This document shows positions 24,209 to 31,773 of a stretch of 64,000 bases of DNA, piece after piece; position 1 is the first letter of the stretch; the number at the start of each line of letters is the position of its first letter. Where the stretch lies: positions 1 through 64,000 of the forward strand of contig NZ_BOOY01000033.1 in NCBI RefSeq assembly GCF_016863475.1, written 5' to 3'. This DNA comes from Spirilliplanes yamanashiensis (GTDB lineage: Bacteria > Actinomycetota > Actinomycetes > Mycobacteriales > Micromonosporaceae). The position numbers and the translations under genes are program-made. The notes under the pieces were generated by a model. It searched no databases. It was not told the DNA's origin and was given only the letters and a program-made list of their open reading frames with translations.

Positions 24209-25285
24209 ATGGAGCAGATCCGGATCACCCGACGCGCCCTGCTCGTCGGCGGCGCGGCCGCCGCCCTGACCGCGACGGCGCTGCGCGCCGACGCGGCGAC
24301 CGGGGAGCAGCGCTTCCTCCTCGGCACGTACACCCGGTCGGGCGGCCGGGGCATCGCCGTCGGCCGGCTCGACCCGGTGACGGGCGCGCCGACGGTCGAC
24401 GCGTGGACCGACGCCGTCGAGGACCCGTCGTGGCTGGCCGTCTCCGGCCCGACCCTGTACGCGGTCAGCGAGACCCCGGCGGGCGCCGCGCACGCGCTGC
24501 GCCTGGGCGCGGACGGCGCCCCGCAGCCGCTGAACAGCCGGCCGACCGGCAACGGGCCCGCCCATGCGGCGGTCTCCCCCGACGGCGCGTTCCTCGTCAC
24601 CGCCATGTACGGCGGCGGCACCGTGGCCGTGCACCCGCTGGCGGCCGACGGCACGGTGGGCGAGGCGTCGGACGTCCAGCGGCACGGCGAGGGCGCGCAC
24701 CCGCACCAGGTGGTGTTCGCCCCGGACGGCGCGGTGCTGGTCGTCGACCTGGGACTCGACGCCGTCGTCAGCTACGCCCTCGACGGCGACGGCAGGCTTA
24801 CCAAGACGTCGCGGGCCGCGTTCCCGGCCCGCACCGGGCCGCGGCACCTGGCGTTCGACCCGGCCGGCGACCGCGCCTACGTGGCGGGCGAGCTGAACTC
24901 CACCGTGACCGTGTGCGGCTACGCCGACGGGGTGCTGACCCCCGGTGCGAGCGTGTTCACGCTGCCCCCGCAGACCGGCGTCGCGAACTTCCCCGGCGAG
25001 ATCGCCGTGGCCCCGGGCGGCGGTCACGTCTACGTGTCCAACCGCGGCCACAACTCCGTCGCGGTCCTCACCGTCACCGCGGACGGCCTCACGTTCACCG
25101 ATGCGCACCCCTGCGGCGGCGACTGGCCGCGTCACCTGGCGCTCGACCCCACCGGCGGCTGGCTCTACGTCGCCAACCAGCGCTCCGGCGACGTCAGCTG
25201 GTTCTCCGTCGACCCGGCGACCGGCAGGCCGACCCCGGCCGGCACGCTGGCCGCGGCCGGCGTCGCCCAGGTGCTCATCGCCTAG
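24209..25285 (+). CDS. Lactonase-family seven-bladed beta-propeller protein (YbhE/Pgl-like), exported
   Basis: A 358-residue protein with a Tat-like signal (RITRRALLVGGAAAALTATALRADA). The propeller repeats are typical of 6-phosphogluconolactonase-like proteins: NGPAHAAVSPDGAFLVTAMYG, AHPHQVVFAPDG, GPRHLAFDPAGDRAYVAGEL and WPRHLALDPTGGWLYVANQ. Export argues against a role in the cytosolic pentose-phosphate pathway; it may hydrolyse an extracellular lactone. It meets the GDT1 gene end to end, overlapping by 4 bases on opposite strands. Confidence 0.85.
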   Translation: MEQIRITRRALLVGGAAAALTATALRADAATGEQRFLLGTYTRSGGRGIAVGRLDPVTGAPTVDAWTDAVEDPSWLAVSGPTLYAVSETPAGAAHALRLGADGAPQPLNSRPTGNGPAHAAVSPDGAFLVTAMYGGGTVAVHPLAADGTVGEASDVQRHGEGAHPHQVVFAPDGAVLVVDLGLDAVVSYALDGDGRLTKTSRAAFPARTGPRHLAFDPAGDRAYVAGELNSTVTVCGYADGVLTPGASVFTLPPQTGVANFPGEIAVAPGGGHVYVSNRGHNSVAVLTVTADGLTFTDAHPCGGDWPRHLALDPTGGWLYVANQRSGDVSWFSVDPATGRPTPAGTLAAAGVAQVLIA

Positions 25286-25869
25286 AGCAGCTGCAGCAGG
25301 GCCTCGATCACCAGCCAGATGCCGAAGGCGAAGAACAGCAGGGCCGCGCCGATGCGGATCGTGCGCTCCGGCAGGTGCCGGCCGAGCTGGCGGCCCACCA
25401 GGATCGCCAGGGCGTCGGCCGCGACCATGCCGACGGTCGAGCCGAGCCACGTGCCGAACCAGCCGTGCTGGGTGGCCAGGGTGATCGTCGCCAGCATCGT
25501 CTTGTCGCCCAGCTCGGCGAGGAAGAACGCCACCGTGACGGCGATGATCGCCGAGCGCCGGGTGCGGGCCGCCCGCGCCTGCTCGTCCTCGGTGAGGCTG
25601 TCGCCGCGCAGCGTCCACGCGCCGAAGGCGAGGAACGCCACGCCCGCGATCAGGGAGATCCAGTCGGTCGGCAGGGTGGCGCCCAGCCCGTAGCCCACGC
25701 CGACCGACACCGCGTGCACGACGGCGGTGGCGACGGTGATGCCGATCAGCACCGGCCACGGCTTGAACCGGGTGGCGAACGTGAGCGCCATGAGCTGGGA
25801 CTTGTCGCCCAGCTCGGCGATGAAGATGACGACGAAGCTCAGTACGGTCGCGGCAAGGACGCCGTCCAT
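25282..25869 (-). CDS. GDT1/TMEM165 (UPF0016) family cation transporter
   Basis: A 195-residue membrane protein with six predicted helices in two inverted halves. Each half carries the family signature ELGDK (IAELGDKSQLMAL and LAELGDKTMLATI). Members move Mn2+ or Ca2+ out of the cytoplasm in exchange for protons. The yybP-ykoY element upstream makes Mn2+ export the best assignment. The ATG at 25869 is preceded by a purine-rich GGGAAAGG stretch. No partner gene is needed. Confidence 0.9.
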   Translation of the reverse strand: MDGVLAATVLSFVVIFIAELGDKSQLMALTFATRFKPWPVLIGITVATAVVHAVSVGVGYGLGATLPTDWISLIAGVAFLAFGAWTLRGDSLTEDEQARAARTRRSAIIAVTVAFFLAELGDKTMLATITLATQHGWFGTWLGSTVGMVAADALAILVGRQLGRHLPERTIRIGAALLFFAFGIWLVIEALLQLL

Positions 25870-25928
25870 GAAGACCCTTTCCCGGTCGTGGGCCGGGAGC
25901 GGGGACGCGTGGCGACCTCGACCCGGCT

Positions 25929-26049
25929 GATGCAGCCAGAGCCGAAGGTCTCGCCCGCCGTCGCCCGTGAGGGGCGGGGCCGCGTGGCCGGGCGCCGGAG
26001 CGCCAGTGTGTCGACCACGACGTTGGGAGCTACTCCCCTTCGCTGCATC
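25929..26049 (-). promoter_or_regulatory. yybP-ykoY manganese riboswitch
   Basis: On the minus strand, GATGCAGC (26049-26042) pairs perfectly with GCTGCATC (25936-25929) to close a P1 helix. Directly inside are the two conserved loop segments of the class: GAAGGGGAGTAGC at the 5' side (about 26041-26029) and ACCTTCGGCTCTGGC at the 3' side (about 25949-25935), with a GC-rich variable arm between. The element lies 60 bases before the GDT1 start. In this class Mn2+ binding turns on expression of the downstream exporter. Confidence 0.87.
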
Positions 26050-26054
26050 CGAGC

Positions 26055-27089
26055 CTAGCCGACCCGGCGGCCCTGCCGCGCCGCGGCCTTGGTCACAGCC
26101 GGTGGCGCCGGCCACGCTGCGCCGCCCGGCATGAGGTGCGCGAGCTGCTGGTACCAGCGGTACGCCATCAGCCGGTAGCCGCGCGGCGTCGGGTGCAGCC
26201 CGTCGCGGGTGTCCGCCCAGCGCACCACGGCCATCTCGGCGAGGCGGACCCGCGGCCCGCGGGCCGCGGCGAGCAGCCGCACCTGCGAGTTGTACGCCAG
26301 CATCAGCGGCGCGGCGCGGGCCCGGCCGGGGCGGGCGGCGAACTGGCCCTGGGTGGGCGTGACGATGAGCGTGGCCACGACCACCCGCACGTCGGGCGAC
26401 CAGGCGAGGATGGTGTCGACCAGGTCGGCGAGGCGCACCGGCGCGTACCCGGGGTCGATGCCCTGGATCATGTCGTTGGTGCCCAGGTCGAGCAGCACGA
26501 CGTCGGGGCGGGCGGCGGCCAGCCAGCCGCCGACCCGGCCGCGCGCCTCGGTGATCGTCCACCCGCTGTGGCCCTCGTGGTCGATGTCGGGGCCGGTGCC
26601 GTCGCGCTGCGAGCCGACGAAGTCGTGGTGCACCCCGGCCGCCGTCAGCAGGGCGCCCAGCTCGCGGCGGTAGCCGTCGCGCAGGCGGTCGCCGCGGCCC
26701 AGGGTGATGGAGTCGCCGAGCGGCATGATCCGCAGCGGGCGCAGGGCGCTGCCGCGGGGGGCGCGGGCGGCGGCGGGCTCGATGCCGGCCAGCGCGGCGG
26801 CGGCCGCCGGGGCGCCGGGTGCGGCGCCGGTCCCGGCGGGCGGCGGCGCGACGCCCGCGACGGGCGGGGCGGCGGTCGCGGCGCCGGCGGCGGGCAGCGC
26901 CGCGCCGGCGGGAGCGGTGGCAGGGGCGGCCGCGGGCCCGGCGGCCGGACCGGTGGCGGGAGCGGCCGCGGGTCCGGGGGACGGGGCGGCCGGCGCGGCC
27001 GGGGCGCGGGGCGGTGGCGTGGTCCCGCAGGCGGCGAGCGCGAGCACGCCGAGCAGGGCCAGCGCGCGCAGGTGGGCGACAGTCCTCAC
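26055..27089 (-). CDS. SGNH/GDSL-hydrolase lipoprotein
   Basis: A 344-residue lipoprotein. The signal MRTVAHLRALALLGVLALAACG gives lipidated Cys near residue 21. A long Ala/Pro/Gly linker (about 25-115) is followed by an SGNH hydrolase: IMPLGDSITLG (nucleophile Ser), GSQRDGT, DLGTNDMIQGID (Asn of block III) and RDGLHPTPRGY (catalytic Asp-His). It would remove acyl groups from a cell-surface or environmental ester. The GTG at 27089 follows GGAG and gives a normal signal; an in-frame GTG at 27119 would add ten residues. It ends 6 bases before the riboswitch that leads the next gene on the same strand. Confidence 0.87.
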   Translation of the reverse strand: MRTVAHLRALALLGVLALAACGTTPPPRAPAAPAAPSPGPAAAPATGPAAGPAAAPATAPAGAALPAAGAATAAPPVAGVAPPPAGTGAAPGAPAAAAALAGIEPAAARAPRGSALRPLRIMPLGDSITLGRGDRLRDGYRRELGALLTAAGVHHDFVGSQRDGTGPDIDHEGHSGWTITEARGRVGGWLAAARPDVVLLDLGTNDMIQGIDPGYAPVRLADLVDTILAWSPDVRVVVATLIVTPTQGQFAARPGRARAAPLMLAYNSQVRLLAAARGPRVRLAEMAVVRWADTRDGLHPTPRGYRLMAYRWYQQLAHLMPGGAAWPAPPAVTKAAARQGRRVG

Positions 27090-27243
27090 GTACTCCGTTC
27101 GGCCGTCTCCCCTGCGCACTGCAACATCATGATCTTTTCAACAATCGGCGCAAATCGGCACGCCAGGGACGGCCGAGACGTTACGGGGCAGCAACGCGCG
27201 CGGCAGGATGGAACGCGATCGTCCCGCCACCGGAGGAGCCACC

Positions 27244-28104
27244 GTGAAGCTCGGCCTGCACTACTGGAACTTCGCCACCCCGGCCGACCCGGCCCGCATC
27301 GCGCCCACCCTCGGCGCCACGGCGCGCCTCGCTGAGGACGCCGGGTTCGACTCGTTCACCGTCATGGACCACTACTTCCAGATGGAGGCGTCCGCCCCGG
27401 CCGACGAGCCGATGCTGGAGGGCTACACGACCCTGGGCTACCTCGCCGCCCGCACCGAGCGGATGACCCTCGGCCTGCTCGTCACCGGCGTCATGTACCG
27501 CTACCCCGGCCTGCTGGCGAAGATCGTCACCACCCTGGACGTGCTGTCCGGCGGCCGGGCCCGGCTCGGCATCGGCGCGTCCTGGTACGAGCGCGAGCAG
27601 GTCGGCCTCGGCGTGCCCGTGGTGCCCGTGGCGGAGCGCTTCGAGCGGCTGGAGGAGACGCTGCAGATCTGCGACCAGATGTGGAGCGAGAACAACGGCC
27701 CGTACGAGGGCCGGCACTACCGGCTCGCCGAGACGCTGTGCGTGCCGCAGCCGCTCGGCCGCCCCAAGATCCCCGTGATGATCGGCGGCGGCGGGGAGAA
27801 GAAGACGCTGCTGCTGGTCGCGCGGTACGCCCAGCTGTGCAACCTGTTCGGCACCTCCCCCGACGACGTCGCCCGCAAGCTCGACGTGCTGCGCGCCCAC
27901 TGCGAGGCCGAGGGCCGCGACTACGACGACATCACCAAGACCGTGCTGATGGTGCGCCCGCCGCTGGCCGACGTGGACGCCTGGCTCGCCGACGCGGAGG
28001 CGTACGCGGCCCTGGGCGTCACCGAGGTGCAGACGATGCCGGCCGGCGATCCCATCGCGTTCACCGAGCAGTTCGCCGAGAAGGTCATCCCGCGGCTCGG
28101 CTGA
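27244..28104 (+). CDS. LLM-class F420-dependent oxidoreductase
   Basis: A 286-residue TIM-barrel oxidoreductase of the luciferase-like monooxygenase class. Seen: LAEDAGFDSFTVMDHYFQ (about 34-51), LGLLVTGVMYRYPGLLAKIVTTLDVLSGGRARLGIGASWYEREQ (core cofactor-binding region), and RPKIPVMIGGGGEKKTLLLVARYAQLCN. This subfamily normally uses F420 rather than FMN, which matches the other F420-type gene at the left edge. The GTG at 27244 follows GGAGG. The last 20 bases overlap the convergent methyltransferase gene. Confidence 0.88.
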   Translation: MKLGLHYWNFATPADPARIAPTLGATARLAEDAGFDSFTVMDHYFQMEASAPADEPMLEGYTTLGYLAARTERMTLGLLVTGVMYRYPGLLAKIVTTLDVLSGGRARLGIGASWYEREQVGLGVPVVPVAERFERLEETLQICDQMWSENNGPYEGRHYRLAETLCVPQPLGRPKIPVMIGGGGEKKTLLLVARYAQLCNLFGTSPDDVARKLDVLRAHCEAEGRDYDDITKTVLMVRPPLADVDAWLADAEAYAALGVTEVQTMPAGDPIAFTEQFAEKVIPRLG

Positions 28105-28705
28105 ACACCGCCCGCCACCGGGTGCGGCCGTCGTCCCCGGTGAACCGCTCGACGTCAGCGGCCGTCAGCCCGGCGGCCGCGAACGCGTCGACCTCGTCGC
28201 GGCGCAGCCGCCAGGGCGGGCCGTCCTCCTCGTCCACGCCGTCGGGCAGCACCCCGGCGAGCAGCAGCAGCGTGCCGCCGGGGGCGACGAACCCGGCGAT
28301 GTGCCGGGTGACGAGCGGGCGCAGCGACCGCGGCACCGACTGCACGGTCAGGCTCTCGACGACCAGGTCCCACGCGCCGGCCCACTGGGCGGGCGGGTCG
28401 GTCAGGTCGGCGGTGCGGTAGCGCACGGCGGAGCCGGGGTGCCGGGCCCGGGCGGTGCGCACCGCGGTCTCCGCCACGTCGAACGCGGTCACCTCGAAAC
28501 CGAGCCCGGCCACGTGCTCGGCGTCGTCGCCGAGCCCGCAGCCGACGACGAGCGCCCGCCGGCCGCGCCCCTCGACCCCCTCGCGGGCGAACCACCCGGC
28601 CACGTACGGGTTGGGCCCGCCCCGGTCCCACGGGATCTCCGCCTCCCCCGCCGCGGCCTGCCGGTACAGCCGCTCGAACCACGCCGCGGGCGCCTCGTCG
28701 CTCAT
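28085..28705 (-). CDS. Class I SAM-dependent methyltransferase
   Basis: A 206-residue methyltransferase resembling the thiopurine/TehB-type group. The SAM motif I is ALVVGCGLGDDAEHVAGLGFEVTAFDVAETAV (about 50-81). The N-terminal IPWDRGGPNPYV resembles the PWD segment of that group. Motif II/III is WDLVVESLTVQSVP, then GGTLLLLAG. The small-molecule acceptor is unknown. The ATG at 28705 (MSDEAPAAWFERLYRQ) fits the family start; upstream in-frame codons belong to the intergenic gap. Confidence 0.85.
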   Translation of the reverse strand: MSDEAPAAWFERLYRQAAAGEAEIPWDRGGPNPYVAGWFAREGVEGRGRRALVVGCGLGDDAEHVAGLGFEVTAFDVAETAVRTARARHPGSAVRYRTADLTDPPAQWAGAWDLVVESLTVQSVPRSLRPLVTRHIAGFVAPGGTLLLLAGVLPDGVDEEDGPPWRLRRDEVDAFAAAGLTAADVERFTGDDGRTRWRAVFSRAAG

Positions 28706-28787
28706 CGCCCCACCGTAGTCAGGCCTCGACGACCTCCCGCCCGAGCGGCCACAGCGCCGCGGGCACGAGCTTGACGTTCGCAAGCGG

Positions 28788-29357
28788 TCAGCGGCCGGCG
28801 TTCCATTCGAGGACGACGCGCCGGTCGTGCTCGTACCCGAGGACCGACAGGGTGCCCGTGTCCAGGCGCAGGCGGCCGCCCGCGGACGCCGGCCAGCCGA
28901 TCCAGCGGGCGCCGGCCACCCGCAGGGCGTGGCCGTGGGCGACGAGGGCGACGTCGCCGCCCGCGGTGTGGCCGACGGCGGCGTCGAGGACGCGGTCGAG
29001 GCGGGTGGCGACCTGGTCGGGGCTCTCGCCGTCGGGGCAGCCGTCGGTCCACAGGTCCCAGCCGGGAACGTGGGAGCGGATCTCGCGCGTGGTGATGCCC
29101 TCGTACCGGCCGTAGTTCCACTCGGTGAGGTCGTCGGTGACGTCGGTGACGGTGAGGCCGGCGAGTTCCGCCGTGCGCAGGGCGCGGGTGCGGGGGCTGC
29201 TCAGGACGGCCGCGAAGGTGCGGCCGGCCAGGCGCACGCCCACGTCGCGGGCCTGTTGCTCGCCGACCGGGGTGAGGTCGAGGTCGGTGTACGAGGTGTG
29301 CCGCCCGTTGGCGCTCCACTCGGTCTGGCCGTGCCGGATCAGGACGATCTCCGCCAT
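28788..29357 (-). CDS. Histidine phosphatase family protein (phosphoglycerate-mutase-like)
   Basis: A 189-residue protein with the RHG catalytic motif LIRHGQTEWSANGRHTS at residues 5-21, SSPRTRALRTAEL, the acid residue in LTEWNYGRYEG and the second catalytic His in VALVAHGHALRV. It hydrolyses a phospho-monoester; the substrate is unknown. The ATG at 29357 places the RHG motif in the usual position. It is divergent from the tetR-family gene, so its promoter may overlap the TetR operator region. Confidence 0.88.
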   Translation of the reverse strand: MAEIVLIRHGQTEWSANGRHTSYTDLDLTPVGEQQARDVGVRLAGRTFAAVLSSPRTRALRTAELAGLTVTDVTDDLTEWNYGRYEGITTREIRSHVPGWDLWTDGCPDGESPDQVATRLDRVLDAAVGHTAGGDVALVAHGHALRVAGARWIGWPASAGGRLRLDTGTLSVLGYEHDRRVVLEWNAGR

Positions 29358-29403
29358 GGCCTGGACGGTACGGCATCGGGCGCGCCGCGGCCCGGGAAAA
29401 AAG

Positions 29404-29433
29404 TTGTGAGTGAGTGACTCACTCACCTATAGT
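29404..29433 (+). promoter_or_regulatory. Promoter and palindromic operator of the TetR-ABC exporter operon
   Basis: A perfect palindrome spans 29406-29426, with 10-bp arms GTGAGTGAGT and ACTCACTCAC around one central G. It overlaps a -35-like TTGTGA (29404-29409) and fills the 18-base spacer before a -10-like TATAGT (29428-29433). Transcription would begin about at the GTG at 29441, so the tetR-family mRNA may be leaderless. Repressor binding here would block polymerase directly. Confidence 0.8.
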
Positions 29434-29440
29434 CGCCCGG

Positions 29441-30046
29441 GTGAGCCGCGCCCCCCGCATGACGCCCGACGAGCGCCGCTGCATGCTCGTCGAGGCCACC
29501 CTGCCCCTGCTCGCCCGGCACGGCCTCAAGGTGACCAGCAAGCAGATCGCCGAGGCGGCCGGCGTCGCCGAGGGCACGGTGTTCAAGGCGTTCGGCGACA
29601 AGGACAACCTGGTCCGCGCCGCCCTGTCGCGCGGGCTCGACCCCGAGCCGATCCTGGCCGAGCTGGCCGCGGTCGACATGGGCGCTCCGGTGCGCGAGCG
29701 GGTCGGCGTCGTCACCGACATCCTCCGGCGCCGGTTCATCGCCGTCTTCGAGCTCATGCTCGCGGTCGGCGTCCAGGGCCCGCCGGACGAGGCGCGGCGC
29801 TGCCGCGACGACGCGCAGACGCAGCACGCCCGCATCCTCGCCGAGGTCCAGCGCATCCTCGCGCCGGACGCGGGCGAATTCCGGTTGCCCCTGCCCGACG
29901 TGGTGCGCATCATGCGCCTGCTGACATTCGCGGGTTCGCACCCGCTCATCACCGACGGGCAGCCGCTGTCCGTCGACGAGATCACCGTCGTGCTCCTCGA
30001 CGGCATGCTCCGATCCGACTCGAACGGGGGCAGCACCACGTGCTGA
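29441..30046 (+). CDS. TetR family transcriptional regulator
   Basis: A 201-residue repressor. The N-terminal helix-turn-helix domain (about 5-55) has RRCMLVEATLPLLARHGLKVTSKQIAEAAGVAEGTVFKAFGDKDNLVRAAL. The helical C-terminal domain presumably binds the ligand of the exporter. The GTG at 29441 lies 8 bases after the -10-like TATAGT; an ATG at 29459 is the alternative. It overlaps the first ABC gene by 7 bases, so regulator and exporter are one operon under self-control by the upstream palindrome. Confidence 0.9.
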   Translation: MSRAPRMTPDERRCMLVEATLPLLARHGLKVTSKQIAEAAGVAEGTVFKAFGDKDNLVRAALSRGLDPEPILAELAAVDMGAPVRERVGVVTDILRRRFIAVFELMLAVGVQGPPDEARRCRDDAQTQHARILAEVQRILAPDAGEFRLPLPDVVRIMRLLTFAGSHPLITDGQPLSVDEITVVLLDGMLRSDSNGGSTTC

Positions 30047-31773
30047 TCAGGCTACTGAGGACCTACCTGCGGCCGTACACCCGGCTGCTCACCGCCGTCG
30101 TGGCGCTGCAGTTCGTCGGCACCATCGCCTCGCTGTACCTGCCGCGGCTCAACGCCGACATCATCGACCGGGGCGTCGCGCTCGGCGACACCGGCTACAT
30201 CATGCGCACCGGCGGCTGGATGCTCGCCGTGTCGCTCGTCCAGATCGCCTGCTCGATCGGGGCCGTCTACTACGGCGCCAAGGCGGCCATGAGCTTCGGC
30301 CGCGACCTGCGCGCCGGCATCTTCCACACCGTCGGCGGGTTCTCCGCCCGCGAGGTCGGCCAGTTCGGCGCGCCGTCGCTCATCACCCGCACCACCAACG
30401 ACGTGCAGCAGGTGCAGATGCTCGTCGTGGTCACCTGCACGATGCTCGTCATGGCGCCCATCATGTGCGTCGGCGGCATCGTCATGGCCCTGCGCGAGGA
30501 CGTCGGCCTGTCGTGGCTGATGCTCGTCGCCGTGCCGGTCATGGTGCTCGCGATCGGGCTGATCATCCGCCGGATGGTGCCCGAGTTCCGGGTCATGCAG
30601 ACCCGCATCGACACCGTCAACCGGGTGCTGCGCGAGCAGCTCACCGGCATCCGGGTGGTGCGCGCGTTCGTCCGCGAGCCCTACGAGACGCGCCGCTTCG
30701 GCCAGGCCAACGCCGACCTCACCGACACCGCGCTGCGCGTCGGCAAGCTGCAGGCGCTGATCTTCCCCGTCGTCATGTTCGTCTTCAACGCCTCCAGCGT
30801 GGCCGTGCTCTGGTTCGGCGCGTTCCGCGTCGACGCAGGTGTGATCGAGATCGGCGCGCTGACGGCGTTCCTGCAGTACCTCGTGCAGATCCTGATGTCG
30901 GTCATGATGGCCACGTTCATGGCGATGATGGTGCCGCGCGCGGCCGTCAGCGCCGAGCGCATCACCGAGGTGCTCGACACCGCGTCGTCGGTGGTGTCCC
31001 CGGCCGCGCCGGTGGCCGACCTGCCCGGGCGTGGCACCGTCGAGCTGCGCCACGTCGAGTTCGCCTACCCCGGCGCCGAGGCGCCCGTGCTGCGCGACGT
31101 CAGCTTCACCGCCGTCGCCGGCCGGACCACCGCCGTCATCGGCAGCACCGGCGCCGGCAAGACGACGCTGCTCGGGCTCATCCCCCGGCTGTTCGACGCC
31201 ACCGGCGGCAGCGTGCTGGTCAACGGCGTCGACGTGCGGGAGGTCGACCTCGACGCCCTGTGGGACCGCATCGGCATCGTCCCGCAGCGGCCGTACCTGT
31301 TCTCCGGCACCGTCGCCAGCAACCTGCGCTACGGCAACCCGGACGCCACCGACGACCAGCTGTGGCGGGCCCTGGAGATCGCCCAGGCGAAGGACTTCGT
31401 CGCGGCGATGCCCGAGGGCCTCGACGCCCCGATCGCCCAGGGCGGCACGAACGTGTCCGGCGGCCAGCGCCAGCGCCTGGCCATCGCGCGGGCGCTGGTG
31501 CACGAGCCGGAGATCTACCTGTTCGACGACTCGTTCTCCGCGCTCGACCTCGGCACCGACGCGCGGCTGCGGGCCGCGCTGCGCCCGGTCACCGCCGACG
31601 CCACCGTCATCATCGTGGCGCAGCGGGTGTCGACCATCGTGGACGCCGACCAGATCGTCGTCCTGGAGGACGGCGCGGTCGTGGGCGTCGGCCGGCACGC
31701 CGAGCTGCTCGAGACCTGCCCGACGTACGTGGAGATCGTGGAGTCCCAGCAGACCGTGGGAGCGGCGGCATGA
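30040..31773 (+). CDS. ABC exporter half-transporter A (degenerate catalytic site)
   Basis: A 577-residue membrane-fused ABC protein. The six-helix exporter domain covers about 1-310; the ATPase domain about 335-565. It has Walker A GSTGAGKTT, canonical signature NVSGGQRQRLAIARAL and Walker B IYLFDDSFSALD. The catalytic Glu after Walker B is Asp (FDD not FDE), as in the degenerate half of TM287/288-type heterodimers. It pairs with the next gene, to which it is joined by a 4-base overlap. Likely exports a drug or lipid; cargo unknown. Confidence 0.92.
   Translation: MLIRLLRTYLRPYTRLLTAVVALQFVGTIASLYLPRLNADIIDRGVALGDTGYIMRTGGWMLAVSLVQIACSIGAVYYGAKAAMSFGRDLRAGIFHTVGGFSAREVGQFGAPSLITRTTNDVQQVQMLVVVTCTMLVMAPIMCVGGIVMALREDVGLSWLMLVAVPVMVLAIGLIIRRMVPEFRVMQTRIDTVNRVLREQLTGIRVVRAFVREPYETRRFGQANADLTDTALRVGKLQALIFPVVMFVFNASSVAVLWFGAFRVDAGVIEIGALTAFLQYLVQILMSVMMATFMAMMVPRAAVSAERITEVLDTASSVVSPAAPVADLPGRGTVELRHVEFAYPGAEAPVLRDVSFTAVAGRTTAVIGSTGAGKTTLLGLIPRLFDATGGSVLVNGVDVREVDLDALWDRIGIVPQRPYLFSGTVASNLRYGNPDATDDQLWRALEIAQAKDFVAAMPEGLDAPIAQGGTNVSGGQRQRLAIARALVHEPEIYLFDDSFSALDLGTDARLRAALRPVTADATVIIVAQRVSTIVDADQIVVLEDGAVVGVGRHAELLETCPTYVEIVESQQTVGAAA

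Noticed and set aside
22901-25285. One continuous frame that would fuse the PP2C region to the lactonase
   Set aside because: The part before 24209 is an Arg/Ala-rich shadow of the phosphatase gene. The lactonase has its own ATG and export signal.
26730-27010. Ala/Pro/Gly repeats in the GDSL lipoprotein as a separate gene or a repeat element
   Set aside because: They form the flexible linker between lipobox and hydrolase domain, in frame with both.
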